The position numbers were made by a program, and so were the translations under genes. A stretch of DNA of 64,000 nt, taken from contig CATOTI010000001.1 of the NCBI GenBank assembly GCA_951813295.1, positions 558,001 through 622,000 of the forward strand, written 5' to 3'. The first letter of the stretch is position 1. Each line of letters opens with the position of its first letter. The stretch comes from an uncultured Pseudomonadales bacterium (lineage in GTDB: Bacteria; Pseudomonadota; Gammaproteobacteria; Pseudomonadales; Azotimanducaceae). The notes under the pieces were generated by a model that made no database searches, was not told where the DNA came from, and worked only from the letters and a program-made list of their open reading frames with translations. Shown piece by piece: positions 1 to 8,505 of the stretch.

Positions 1-1
1 G

Positions 2-1711
2 CGATCGGCGACCGGCCGCGGCCGTGGATCGTCGTACTGCTATCCCTTGATGGTGAACGACCGGGTGGTCGGTGTGCTCGAGATCGCCGGTACGACGATC
101 GACCAGTTCCGCTGGACCGACCGATACGAGTTTCACGACATCAACGCGATGATCGTGCCGATCTTCTATCAACGTCAGGTGTTTGCATCGCTCGATCAGA
201 TCTACTCCGCGTTCGTCAATCAGGCCGATCGTCTTCCACCCGACGGCGTCGTTGACCGGCGCACGGGCGATACGATCTGTGCGGCCCTCTCGGAGATCTT
301 CCTGGCCGACGTCAGCAATCTCTGGGTCCGCGATCGCGCCAATCTCACGAAATTCATCCTGACAGGTAGTACCCACCGACGCTTCCTCGAGATCGAACTG
401 CCCGAGGCGCGCAACTATCGTGGGGAGTACCAGATCATCTTCGATCGCGCTTTCCTCGATTCGATTCCGAACTACGTATCGCTCGAGTTCGACGAAACAA
501 TCGAGCACGACCGCGTGTTGATCGAAGGTGAGCGTTACCGCGCCGGGCGCGAACGGATGCGCCAATCACCGGTACTCGAGGTCATCGTCACCAAGTGGGA
601 TATGCGCGAGCAACTGCTCGTCGCGGTGCGCACCGACTCCGATTTGGTGCCGCGGGCGTTTATCGCGCTGCACCAGGATGCGGCGAAGAACGTCCCGGGT
701 ATGTGGGATTCGATCGTCGAACTCGTACGTCGGCAGATGCTGTCCGGCTTCAGCGTTCTCGGCGTGATCGAAACAGAGCAACGCCAGACCACACGATTCA
801 TCCATCACGAGATCCGCCACGACATCAACCAGATCATTGCGCTCTCGACGAAGCTCCGCGGGGAGGTAAGGTCACTGCGCCGCGATTTCGATTCGCTCCA
901 TTCTCTCCTCGGGCGCGAGCTCAAGGATGACGACTTCGATGACCGCCTCGGTGAAACACAAAGACAACTCGACAACCTGAAGGCCATTCGACACAGCGAC
1001 GATCGCGACGTCGCCGAGGCGACGTCGGGTTTCCTGTCGGCGGCGCTCACGCTCGAACCCGACATCTCGGACATGCTCAAGCGCGCCTACCGCACCTATG
1101 CCAATCAGGAAAAAGATCTCGAGCAACTCTCCAAGATGCAGGATGCCCTCGATCTCAAGCGGGAGATGTTGCAGACGGCACAACGGGTTCGATTGAGCGA
1201 TCTCTTTGGCGATCGGGCCGAAAGTGTCGACCTCGAACTCGTCGACGTCTTCGATACCGTCAAGGGCGTGCTTCGCACCTACGAGAGCCGGCTCAAGAGC
1301 AAAGGTTGTTGGTATGAGTTCTCCGTCCGTGACAACCCTCGGATCGAGGTCGTTCGTGAACCTTTCCTACGCATCGTGACGAACCTCGTCGACAATGCCT
1401 GGAAGTATTCGCTCGACAACTCCGTCGTCGAGGTCACCTGGGTCACGGGCGCGCAACGGCAAGGGGTGGATACGCAGTGGTCGCTCGCGATTGCGACTGA
1501 AGGACCGCCTACGGGGGAATCTTTTCAGCCGTTCGAATACGGTGTGCGTGGGGAGAATGCCGAGGAAGCCGAAACTCCGGGTGAGGGGGTCGGGCTCTTC
1601 GTCGTCTCCCAAGCAGCGCGTTTCTTGGGGCTCCAGGTCGACTATTCGCAATACGACCAGGGGCAACGCCACTGGCATGAATTTACGATACGCAAAGGAG
1701 CGCGCGGTTGA
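2..1711 (+). CDS. GAF-type sensor histidine kinase, 5' end outside the window
   Basis: The reading frame is open to the left edge. The residues before the first start codon (SSYCYPLMVNDRVVGVLEI) look like the core of a GAF domain, so the gene begins outside the window. Numbering from the TTG at 47, an H-box-like HHEIRHDI lies near residue 251. A long charged, probably coiled-coil stretch follows. A HATPase_c domain has an N-box around DNAWKYS (about 449) and a G-box GEGVGLFVVS (about 513). It is probably a cytoplasmic two-component kinase; the ligand is unknown. The next gene encodes a receiver-like protein and starts just downstream, which suggests a cognate pair. The kinase call is firm; the signal is not known. 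Confidence 0.85.
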   Translation, partial: RSATGRGRGSSYCYPLMVNDRVVGVLEIAGTTIDQFRWTDRYEFHDINAMIVPIFYQRQVFASLDQIYSAFVNQADRLPPDGVVDRRTGDTICAALSEIFLADVSNLWVRDRANLTKFILTGSTHRRFLEIELPEARNYRGEYQIIFDRAFLDSIPNYVSLEFDETIEHDRVLIEGERYRAGRERMRQSPVLEVIVTKWDMREQLLVAVRTDSDLVPRAFIALHQDAAKNVPGMWDSIVELVRRQMLSGFSVLGVIETEQRQTTRFIHHEIRHDINQIIALSTKLRGEVRSLRRDFDSLHSLLGRELKDDDFDDRLGETQRQLDNLKAIRHSDDRDVAEATSGFLSAALTLEPDISDMLKRAYRTYANQEKDLEQLSKMQDALDLKREMLQTAQRVRLSDLFGDRAESVDLELVDVFDTVKGVLRTYESRLKSKGCWYEFSVRDNPRIEVVREPFLRIVTNLVDNAWKYSLDNSVVEVTWVTGAQRQGVDTQWSLAIATEGPPTGESFQPFEYGVRGENAEEAETPGEGVGLFVVSQAARFLGLQVDYSQYDQGQRHWHEFTIRKGARG

Positions 1712-1745
1712 GCGTGACCTGCGCGATGAGCTTGGAAGAAACCCC

Positions 1746-2231
1746 GTGAAGAAGGTGATTTGGCTGGACGACAGCGACGCGCTGATGTCGACCATCGACC
1801 CCATACGTAAACGAACCGGCCATGAGCCGGTGTTGTGTCTGAACGTCGACGAGTTCAAACAGGTCTGCGAGGCACACGCCGATTCACCTGATGACATCGC
1901 TGGGTTCATCGTCGATGCGTTGCTGCCGATCAAGGACCTCGCATCGCTTGGACTCGCCGAGATCACGACCGACGGTGGCCATGAGGCGGGTGTTCGAATC
2001 GTCGAGCACTATCTCTTGAACGTCGACGAGTTGCCGCCCGCCAAGACGGTTTCGAGCGCCTTCGCGAACAAACCGATCCTCGTCTTCTCGACGTCGCTCG
2101 GCGTGGAATCGGTTTTCGGCGCGTTGCGGGACGTGCCGGGGTCGAACGTCAGCTTCGATACGAAGGGTTCCGAACCGCACGTGCAGGTACAGACCTGGAT
2201 CAACGCGCTCGGCATGGGCGGTGCGGCGTGA
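1746..2231 (+). CDS. Receiver-like (CheY-fold) response protein, no output domain
   Basis: A protein of about 161 residues. The chosen start is GTG 1746, preceded by a GGAAG ribosome site. An in-frame ATG at 1677, inside the kinase gene, is an alternative. The sequence begins VKKVIWLDDSDALM, giving the acidic pair expected at the start of a receiver. It has a hydrophobic strand ending in Asp (GFIVDALLP) where the phosphoacceptor should be. No DNA-binding or enzymatic output domain follows, so it would act as a stand-alone receiver or through a partner. The stop overlaps the start of the next gene by 4 bp, indicating translational coupling. The receiver assignment rests on pattern, not alignment. 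Confidence 0.65.
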   Translation: MKKVIWLDDSDALMSTIDPIRKRTGHEPVLCLNVDEFKQVCEAHADSPDDIAGFIVDALLPIKDLASLGLAEITTDGGHEAGVRIVEHYLLNVDELPPAKTVSSAFANKPILVFSTSLGVESVFGALRDVPGSNVSFDTKGSEPHVQVQTWINALGMGGAA

Positions 2232-2869
2232 CACCGATTGAAAGCACTGTCGAGGCCCTCGCCGTCATGGTGGCGGTGGTCGTGATCATCATCACCGCGC
2301 TCGGGCCGGCGCTCATCGGTCGACTCCGCCTCGTCGAAGAAGCGCGGCTTTCGTATCTGCACGCTCGCAACGAAGAGATCGTCGCCCGTCTGCTGCAATC
2401 GGCTTACGCAGTTTACCGCACGAGCAAGCTGCAGCCGAGCTACATCCCGCCGAATGCGACGCCCGAAGTGATCGCCGAGCGACGACATAACGATGTCGTT
2501 CGCGCGGTCTATGTACACAACCGGTCGCTCGAGATCGGCAGCCTGCTCATTCGCCTGCAATCGACGGACATCAATCAGTTGAAGCTCGTCTTCGAAGATC
2601 TCTACAACGAGGTCTCACTCGACGAAAACGGTGAATGGTGCGGCTACCTTCGCCTGTACGTTCGCTTGCTCCTCGATCAGAAGATCGAGAGCAAGGAACA
2701 CCGCGAGATCCTCGATCGGTTGTTCGATGCCTGCAAAGCCGTCGAGCCGAACCTGAAGCTCCTCGACGTCGGTCACGATCGCTACCGCGAAGTCGCGAAT
2801 GGCGCCATCGCGATCGTCGTCTTCTTTGCGGGAATCGGCATGTTCGCGCTCCTGACCCGCCTCGTGTAG
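2228..2869 (+). CDS. Two-helix membrane protein, unknown function
   Basis: A protein of 213 residues starting with GTG and overlapping the receiver gene by 4 bp. A hydrophobic helix spans about residues 9-30 (AVMVAVVVIIITALGPALIG) and a second closes the protein (IAIVVFFAGIGMFALLTRLV). The 150 residues between are polar and helical with many Arg and Glu, so they probably form a cytoplasmic or periplasmic domain. I do not recognise the family. The coupling suggests it is a membrane partner or target of the kinase-receiver pair. Confidence 0.7.
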   Translation: MTPIESTVEALAVMVAVVVIIITALGPALIGRLRLVEEARLSYLHARNEEIVARLLQSAYAVYRTSKLQPSYIPPNATPEVIAERRHNDVVRAVYVHNRSLEIGSLLIRLQSTDINQLKLVFEDLYNEVSLDENGEWCGYLRLYVRLLLDQKIESKEHREILDRLFDACKAVEPNLKLLDVGHDRYREVANGAIAIVVFFAGIGMFALLTRLV

Positions 2870-2871
2870 CG

Positions 2872-3009
2872 ATGCGCAGGCGTTTTCCCTGGTCGGTCGT
2901 TTACGTCGCGATGTTCGTCGCCGGCGTCGTCGTTGCCTACGTGCTCAGCACGCCGGAGACGCAAGCCACGATTTCGACGGCCTTCGCCGCCTTGATCGAA
3001 CGGTTCTGA
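2872..3009 (+). CDS. Small single-pass membrane protein (45 aa)
   Basis: The ATG at 2872 lies 3 bp after the preceding stop. The peptide has a basic N terminus (MRRRF), one membrane helix (VVYVAMFVAGVVVAYVL) and a short polar tail ending in ERF. Its placement at the end of the kinase-receiver-membrane run suggests co-transcription. Short length and lack of a recognised family keep confidence moderate. Confidence 0.5.
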   Translation: MRRRFPWSVVYVAMFVAGVVVAYVLSTPETQATISTAFAALIERF

Positions 3010-3012
3010 CGC

Positions 3013-3291
3013 TCAGCGGTCGAGTTCGAGCCCACACTGGCGCACGACGTAGTCGGGGGCAGTGCGAGCAAGGCAGGACGCCCAATTCATCTCACGGGCG
3101 AGTGCATCGGCGATGCGCGCTTCCCGCGCGTCGCGTTCGAACCACCAGAAAAGAGCGCCGATGCCGAGACCGAGGACGAGCCCCATGATGAACCCCTGTA
3201 CCAGCCAGCCGCGCTTCACGTCGGAATCCTCGGACTGGAAGCTCTTCTTGGGTGCGACCGGCGGGCCGGCAGGTTCGCTCACGACTATCAA
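3013..3291 (-). CDS. Small membrane protein, unknown function
   Basis: A protein of 92 residues, convergent with the preceding operon (3 bp between stops). The N-terminal 28 residues are polar and Pro-rich. One glycine-rich membrane helix follows (FIMGLVLGLGIGALFWWF), then a charged tail with two cysteines (SCLARTAPDYVVRQCG) that may sit in the periplasm. I do not recognise the family. The conserved-looking composition and clean start support a real gene. Confidence 0.55.
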   Translation of the reverse strand: MIVVSEPAGPPVAPKKSFQSEDSDVKRGWLVQGFIMGLVLGLGIGALFWWFERDAREARIADALAREMNWASCLARTAPDYVVRQCGLELDR

Positions 3292-3334
3292 GCCTTGCTA
3301 GGTGAACCGAGCAGTATGCGCCCCGCGGTCTGAC

Positions 3335-3628
3335 CTATCCATGTCGGGCGATGTTCGAAAGACGCGGATTGGCGTCCGGGTTTTTGCGGTACAAGACGAC
3401 GATCTTGCCGATCCGTTGCACGATCGCCGCGGACGTTCCCGCGGCGAGTAAATCGCCGACCTCACTTCGAGCCGAACGATCCTCGATCGAGAGTCGAACC
3501 TTGATGATCTCGTGATCGGTTAGCGCTCGATCGACCTCGGCCATCACCGCCTCGCTCGGTTCGGCGACCACCGTGACCACCGGGTGCAGTTGATGCGCGA
3601 TCGTGCGCAACGCTTTGTCGTTCAGCAA
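3335..3628 (-). CDS. yhbY: YhbY / CRS1-YhbY RNA-binding protein
   Basis: A 97-residue single-domain protein of the CRS1-YhbY (CRM) family, which binds pre-50S ribosomal RNA. Family traits are the opening KALRTIAHQLHPVVTV, the central EVDRALTDHEIIKVRL helix-strand and the closing AAIVQRIGKIVVLYRKNP. Length equals the usual bacterial stand-alone form. The GxxG loop of some members is replaced here by a less typical sequence (AEPSEAV). In many Gammaproteobacteria it lies beside rlmE and greA; those neighbours are absent here. Confidence 0.9.
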   Translation of the reverse strand: MLNDKALRTIAHQLHPVVTVVAEPSEAVMAEVDRALTDHEIIKVRLSIEDRSARSEVGDLLAAGTSAAIVQRIGKIVVLYRKNPDANPRLSNIARHG

Positions 3629-3706
3629 CGTGAGGCTCGTCCAAAAGGGGGCGGCATTGTAGTGCGTAGCCCTTCTGGCGACGATGCGCTATCGAGAAAT
3701 CTTGGT

Positions 3707-4546
3707 TTACGCGGCCGCGCTCACGTCCTCCTCGTTGACCTCCGTCGCGCCTTCCTCATCGTGGGTCACGGCCTGTGATCGGTAGAGGAAGTCGAGCACG
3801 AGTCGACGGCAGTGGTTGTACTGCGGATGCTCGGCTAGCTGCAGCCGGTCGCGCGGGCGCTCGAGCGGAACGTCGATCACCTCGCCGATGGTCGCCGACG
3901 GTCCGTTCGTCATCATCACGATGCGATCGGAGAGTAGAACGGCTTCGTCGACGTCGTGGGTAATCATTATGACGGTGTTCGCGAGCTCACGGTGGATGGC
4001 CATGGTGCTCTCCTGGAGCTGTGCTCGGGTGAGCGCATCGAGCGCACCGAAGGGTTCGTCCATCAAGAGCACTTTCGGTTGCATGGCCAGGGCGCGAGCG
4101 ATGCCGACGCGCTGCTTCATTCCACCCGAGATCTCGTTCGGGAGCTTCTTCAGCGCATGGCTCATGTTGACGAGCGCGAGGTTGTGCTTAATCCAGTCGT
4201 CCATCTCCGCTTTCGTTTTCTGACCTCGGAAGACGCTACGCACGGCGATCGCCACGTTCTCGTAGACGGTGAGCCAGGGCATGAGCGCGTGGTTCTGGAA
4301 GACGACCGCACGATCGGGGCCCGGCTCGGTAATGAGTTCGTTTTCGAGAAAGACACCACCGGTCGTCACGTCGAGGAGACCGGCAACGATGTTGAGAACG
4401 GTCGACTTACCGCATCCGCTGTGACCGATCAGTGTGACGAAGTCGCCTTGATCGATTTTCAGGTCGACGTTCTGCAAGGCCTCGAAGTCGCCATCGTCGG
4501 TTTGAAAGGTCTTTCCGATCTGACTGATGTTCAAGAATGTAGACAT
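3707..4546 (-). CDS. nrtD: Nitrate/nitrite ABC transporter ATP-binding protein
   Basis: A 279-residue ABC ATPase that powers nitrate uptake. Visible motifs are Walker [10 protein letters not shown] near residue 41, Q-loop [11 protein letters not shown], signature ISGGMKQRV, Walker [13 protein letters not shown] and switch His in MITHDVDEA. The sequence is of the taurine/nitrate (NrtD/SsuB-like) subfamily. It lacks the substrate-binding-protein-like extension of cyanobacterial NrtC, so a single ATPase probably serves as a homodimer. It is the last gene of the minus-strand operon after nrtA and nrtB. The C-terminal tail is acidic and dispensable-looking. Confidence 0.93.
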   Translation of the reverse strand: MSTFLNISQIGKTFQTDDGDFEALQNVDLKIDQGDFVTLIGHSGCGKSTVLNIVAGLLDVTTGGVFLENELITEPGPDRAVVFQNHALMPWLTVYENVAIAVRSVFRGQKTKAEMDDWIKHNLALVNMSHALKKLPNEISGGMKQRVGIARALAMQPKVLLMDEPFGALDALTRAQLQESTMAIHRELANTVIMITHDVDEAVLLSDRIVMMTNGPSATIGEVIDVPLERPRDRLQLAEHPQYNHCRRLVLDFLYRSQAVTHDEEGATEVNEEDVSAAA

Positions 4547-4568
4547 AAAGATTCCCCCTGATCTGCCG

Positions 4569-5555
4569 TCAACGAAGAACGGCGGACTTATCCCAACTGA
4601 ACCGGCCTTGCAGAAACAGCATGCCGCGGTCGAGCACGAAGCCGATGAGACCGATCGTGACGACGGCCACCATGATCCGACCCAGTGAGTCGGACGAACC
4701 GTTCTGGAATTCGTCCCAAATGAATTTCCCGAGTCCGGGATTCTGCGCGAGCATTTCGGCGGCGATCAGTACCATCCAACCGGTCGCCAAGGAGAGCCGT
4801 AACCCGGTAAAGATCATCGGCACGGCGGAAGGCAGCACGATCTGTCGAACCTTGGTGAACGCCGAAAGGCGGATCACGCGGGAGACATCGATCAGATCAC
4901 GGTCGATGCTCGCGACGCCGACGGCGGTATTGATCACAGTCGGCCACAAACAGCAGAGTGCGACGGTGAATCCGGAGTTCAGGAACGATTTATCGAGCAT
5001 CGGATCGTCGCTGACGTAGAGCGCCGAGACGACCATCGTGACGAGCGGCAACCAGGCGAGGGGCGAGACGGGCTTGAACACCTGTATCACCGGGTTGATG
5101 GCCTGATAGACCCGATCACTGAGTCCGCAGACGATGCCCGGTGGGATCGCGAGCACGCTGGCGAGGCCGAAGCCGAACGCGACGGTGACGATGCTCGTCA
5201 GTATCTGATCGGCGTATGAGGGCTTGCCGGTATAGGTCCGCCACTTGGCGACGGCGTCGGGGTCTTTGGCCAGTTTTTCAGCGTTGCGTTTTTCCTGCCG
5301 TTCGTAGAACGCGGCCGCCTTGTCACGCTGGACGACATGCTCGTCGTAAAGGTTGATCGACTGTTCCCAGACCTGTGCGGGTCCCGGAAACTGGCCAAGC
5401 GATGTCGTCACGCTCTTGGCGGCGCCATGCCACAGCAAAAGAAAAACCATCACGCCGATGGCTTGGAACACGATTCTGATGACCCCGGGGGGAATGGAGC
5501 GCTGAATCAGCGCTCCGCGATGTCCGCCCCCGCCCGAAGAGACGACCTCGCTCAT
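4569..5555 (-). CDS. nrtB: Nitrate ABC transporter permease
   Basis: A 328-residue inner-membrane permease of the BPD_transp_1 (NrtB) family. The N-terminal helix ([18 protein letters not shown]) is followed by a charged periplasmic loop of about 60 residues (region [14 protein letters not shown]). The conserved permease core has ATPase-coupling sequences around [19 protein letters not shown] and [20 protein letters not shown]. Its start overlaps the end of nrtA by 4 bp, so the two are translationally coupled. It forms the channel for nitrate delivered by the binding protein. Confidence 0.93.
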   Translation of the reverse strand: MSEVVSSGGGGHRGALIQRSIPPGVIRIVFQAIGVMVFLLLWHGAAKSVTTSLGQFPGPAQVWEQSINLYDEHVVQRDKAAAFYERQEKRNAEKLAKDPDAVAKWRTYTGKPSYADQILTSIVTVAFGFGLASVLAIPPGIVCGLSDRVYQAINPVIQVFKPVSPLAWLPLVTMVVSALYVSDDPMLDKSFLNSGFTVALCCLWPTVINTAVGVASIDRDLIDVSRVIRLSAFTKVRQIVLPSAVPMIFTGLRLSLATGWMVLIAAEMLAQNPGLGKFIWDEFQNGSSDSLGRIMVAVVTIGLIGFVLDRGMLFLQGRFSWDKSAVLR

Positions 5556-6907
5556 AAGACCTCACCCTTTAGGCCGATCGGGAACTGTTCGAGATACGCA
5601 TTTGGCGTCGTGCCGTCGAAGACGACGCCATCGATGAACTCCGACTGCGGCGCTCGAAATCCGGTTTCGACCTTGAAATCAGGAAAATCCGACGATGCGA
5701 GATGACCCTCACGAATGAGCTCCTTCGCCGCGATTTCGTAGATGTCGGGCCGGTAAACGTCTTTCGCGACCTGGTGATACCAGTCGTCGTCACGCGGCTC
5801 TGCGATCTGTCCCCAGCGGCGCATCTGCGAGAGGTACCAGACGGCGTCCGAGTAGTAGGGATATGTCGCGAAGTATCGGAAGAAGACGTTGAAATCGGGG
5901 ATCGCACGCTTGTCGCCGCGTTCGTATTCGAACGTCCCGGTCATCGAGTTCGCGATCACTTCCGCGTCGGCACCGACGTACTCACTTCGCGAGAGAATTT
6001 CGACCGCTTCCATCCGGTTGGCGTTGTCGTTCTCGTCGAGCCAATGCGCGGCACGGAGTAACGCCTTCACGATCCTGACCGTTGTGTTCGGGTAACGCTC
6101 CGTGAACTCCTTCGTCATCCCGAACACCTTCTCCGGGTTGTCTTTCCAGATCTCGTAGTCCGTGATCACCGGTACACCGATACCCTTGAAAACGGCTTGC
6201 TGGTTCCACGGCTCGCCAACGCAGTAGCCGAAGATCGTTCCGGCTTCGAGGGTCGCCGGCATCTGTGGCGGCGGCGTGACCGAGAGAAGAACGTCCGCAT
6301 CGATCTGGCCGGTGATGTCGCCTTTGTGCGGCGCATAGAAACCCGGGTGGCGGCCACCCGCGGCGAGCCAGTAACGTAGTTCGTAGTTGTGCGTCGAAAC
6401 GGGGAAGACCATTCCCATGTTGAAAGAGCGACCATCGTCCCGATACGTCTCGACCACCGGCTTGAGGTAATCCGCCTTGATCGGATGCATTGGCCGACCG
6501 TCCTTCATCTTCGGGATGTTCGGCTTCATCGCATCCCAAACGGCGTTCGAAACGGTGATGCCGTTGCCGTTCAGATCCATCGAGAAGGGCGTCACGATAT
6601 GTGCCTTGGTCCCGAATCCGATCGTCGCCGCCAGAGGTTGGCCGGCGAGCATGTGCGCACCGTCGAGTTGACCGTCGATGACGCCGTCGAGCAGAACCTT
6701 CCAGTTCGCCTGCGCTTCGATCGTGACGAAGAGCTCTTCGTCTTCGAAATAGCCGTTCTCATAGGCAACCGCGATCGGTGCCATATCCGTCAGCTTGATA
6801 AACCCGAAGGTGAGTTCATCCTTTTCGGGTTCACCAACTTCTGCGAAGGCGAACGGGCCGAGCAACAGCGCGACGAAAGTGAGCACGGCCAGTTTTGAGC
6901 GGGACAT
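5552..6907 (-). CDS. nrtA: Nitrate/nitrite ABC transporter substrate-binding protein
   Basis: The start is placed at the ATG at 6907 (451 aa), because a clean Sec signal follows ([18 protein letters not shown]). An upstream in-frame ATG at 6979 would add 24 non-signal residues. The mature part is the NrtA/CmpA/NasF type. It has [19 protein letters not shown] near the N terminus, [16 protein letters not shown] in the ligand site region and the [19 protein letters not shown] block. It captures nitrate or nitrite in the periplasm and hands it to NrtB and the ATPase. It lies between the porin gene and nrtB in one operon. Confidence 0.93.
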   Translation of the reverse strand: MSRSKLAVLTFVALLLGPFAFAEVGEPEKDELTFGFIKLTDMAPIAVAYENGYFEDEELFVTIEAQANWKVLLDGVIDGQLDGAHMLAGQPLAATIGFGTKAHIVTPFSMDLNGNGITVSNAVWDAMKPNIPKMKDGRPMHPIKADYLKPVVETYRDDGRSFNMGMVFPVSTHNYELRYWLAAGGRHPGFYAPHKGDITGQIDADVLLSVTPPPQMPATLEAGTIFGYCVGEPWNQQAVFKGIGVPVITDYEIWKDNPEKVFGMTKEFTERYPNTTVRIVKALLRAAHWLDENDNANRMEAVEILSRSEYVGADAEVIANSMTGTFEYERGDKRAIPDFNVFFRYFATYPYYSDAVWYLSQMRRWGQIAEPRDDDWYHQVAKDVYRPDIYEIAAKELIREGHLASSDFPDFKVETGFRAPQSEFIDGVVFDGTTPNAYLEQFPIGLKGEVL

Positions 6908-6979
6908 TACGTTCGAGATCCTTATTCGACGGCCGCTCGACGCGACCTTGCTTACGGAGAGGGAGGGGAATGGACTCAT

Positions 6980-8179
6980 TCAGAGCGTGTAGTTGAAGGT
7001 CAGCCACACCTTGGTCGTATCCGTGGCGAAGTCGTCCGCGAGGAAGTGCGCGAGCTTCAACTGCGCGCTGCCTTTGCCGATGGGAAGGGTGCCGACCACG
7101 TCGATTTCCGATCCGAAATCGACACCACCCTGATCAGATGAGAAGTCGTGGTAGGTCGCGGCGAGGTTCAGTTTGCCGACCTTCGTCGACGCCCCGACAT
7201 AGAGATCCTCGATGCCGTTCGATGGGGTCGCCAGGAACTTGTCGGCCCAGCCCTGGAATTTGTGCAACGTCGCAAGCGGGGTTCGAAATGCGGCTTGTCC
7301 ATCGTCACTGGCGAGGAGCTCGTAGCCTGCGTTCACCTTGACCTTGCCAATCGGGGCGGAGGCGCCCAAGGCGAAAAACGGGGCCTCATAATCCAGCGGT
7401 GATTCGCCGTAGTCGGTCTGGACCGCGGCCGTGGCGTGGAGAGCGACATCGCCTACTGATGTGCGATAGGTCCCGCCGTAAGTAGCCGTCGAGTTCGGCA
7501 CGCCGTTGCCGTTGTCGAATTCGAGCAGGTAGGAGAACGCGTCGAACGTGTGGTTTTCGGCGGGCACGTATTTCGCCGTGATGAGGTGCGCATGGCCGTG
7601 CCAGTCCGAGGGCTGCACGCCACCGTCGGGGCCGAAAATACGATTGACGTTCCACGCGTAGCTGTAGTCGATGCTGAGCTTCTGGCTCGCGGCGTACTGG
7701 CCGCGAACGGCGTCGTAGGTCTGTTCGTTCTGGCGCCAGCCGACACCGCCGACAAAACGCTGATCCGCGTGGAGGACACGCTGTCGGCCAGCCGTGAACG
7801 TGAGCTTGTCTCCCTGGTATCGGGCATAGGCCTGGTTGAGATCGAAACCTTGTGGGTCTGCGACCACCGGGAACGCCGTTTCGCCATTCGTCGTCGAGTT
7901 GTAGCGTTCGGAGCCGATCGGGGCGACGTAGTCGACCTCGAGCCCGTAAGTCCAGTTGGCGTGATCCCCGGAGGTCCAGGTAAACCGAGGTCGTAAGGTG
8001 AGGGCGTTGGCATCGTTGCTCGCGCCGACTTGGTCGACGAACTCGTGGCGTAGGCGAAAGCTCAGCTTCGCCTTGCCGTCGGCAACCGCGTCGGAAAACG
8101 AGTTGGCCTGGGCATCGGTAATAGGAATAAAGGAAACAGCGCCGATCAGGCTGACTGTCGTGGCGTAGCGTCCGAACAT
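6980..8179 (-). CDS. Outer-membrane porin (alginate-export-type barrel) of the nitrate operon
   Basis: Start ATG 8179 follows a GGAG ribosome site. A Sec signal (about residues 1-24, ending ITDAQA) precedes a beta-barrel rich in alternating aromatic and polar residues with Gly-rich turns and a C-terminal barrel strand (TTKVWLTFNYTL). The stretch LNQAYARYQGDKLTFTAGRQ is typical of the alginate_exp porin family. It is the first gene of the minus-strand operon with nrtA, nrtB and the ATPase. That suggests a specific route for nitrate through the outer membrane. The barrel is clear; the substrate is inferred only from context. Confidence 0.8.
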   Translation of the reverse strand: MFGRYATTVSLIGAVSFIPITDAQANSFSDAVADGKAKLSFRLRHEFVDQVGASNDANALTLRPRFTWTSGDHANWTYGLEVDYVAPIGSERYNSTTNGETAFPVVADPQGFDLNQAYARYQGDKLTFTAGRQRVLHADQRFVGGVGWRQNEQTYDAVRGQYAASQKLSIDYSYAWNVNRIFGPDGGVQPSDWHGHAHLITAKYVPAENHTFDAFSYLLEFDNGNGVPNSTATYGGTYRTSVGDVALHATAAVQTDYGESPLDYEAPFFALGASAPIGKVKVNAGYELLASDDGQAAFRTPLATLHKFQGWADKFLATPSNGIEDLYVGASTKVGKLNLAATYHDFSSDQGGVDFGSEIDVVGTLPIGKGSAQLKLAHFLADDFATDTTKVWLTFNYTL

Positions 8180-8505
8180 TGAGGTCTCCGGTTGGTCACG
8201 TTTGCGCGTCTTCGCCGCTTTTGGCGGCTTGCTTCCGCTATCCAAAAACCGGGCCAATCACTAAAAGGTGGGCTACGAGCGGGTCTGAGCGCGGATTGCC
8301 GGAAAGAACGTCCCGGCTTGGTGCATCGTGTCCGGCGCCCGCTCAGATCGGTGCACGCTCGACGTGCCGAATCGGTGCGCGCGCACGCCATGGCGGTGCG
8401 CTGTGCCTCTTTTATCGGGCGGATGTGCGCTCGAGGGCCGTCTTCGCGCTGGCATGAAGCTTGCTGACCCTATGCGACGCCGTTGGTCGGGTAGGGAGTG
8501 AGACG
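8180..8505. other. Divergent control region between porin-nrt and nirBD-nas operons
   Basis: This 326-bp stretch contains no convincing gene. It must hold both divergent promoters. It is rich in GGTGCA/GTGCAC-like words around 8320-8400 and has a 12-bp palindrome GTGCGCGCGCAC near 8378, so folded leader RNA or regulator sites are possible. The clearest element is the sigma-54-like promoter at 8450-8465, listed separately. No matching promoter was recognised for the minus-strand operon. Confidence 0.5.
8450..8465 (+). promoter_or_regulatory. Sigma-54-type promoter for nirBD-nas
   Basis: The bases TGGCATGAAGCTTGCT match the -24/-12 consensus TGGCAC-N5-TTGC(A/T) with one mismatch (T for C at the sixth position) and correct 5-nt spacing. 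Transcription would start near 8477, leaving a short leader before the TTG start of nirB at 8506. Sigma-54 control of nitrate assimilation by NtrC under nitrogen limitation is well known in Pseudomonadota, which supports the call. No enhancer site was identified with confidence. Confidence 0.6.

Noticed and set aside
1367..1966. 199-residue minus-strand ORF opposite the kinase
   Set aside because: Ser/Arg-rich antisense shadow of the HATPase domain and receiver gene.
8320..8400. NasR/NasT-type antiterminator leader in the nitrate control region
   Set aside because: GC-rich palindromes exist but no paired hairpin plus terminator with a T-run could be identified, so I did not annotate it.
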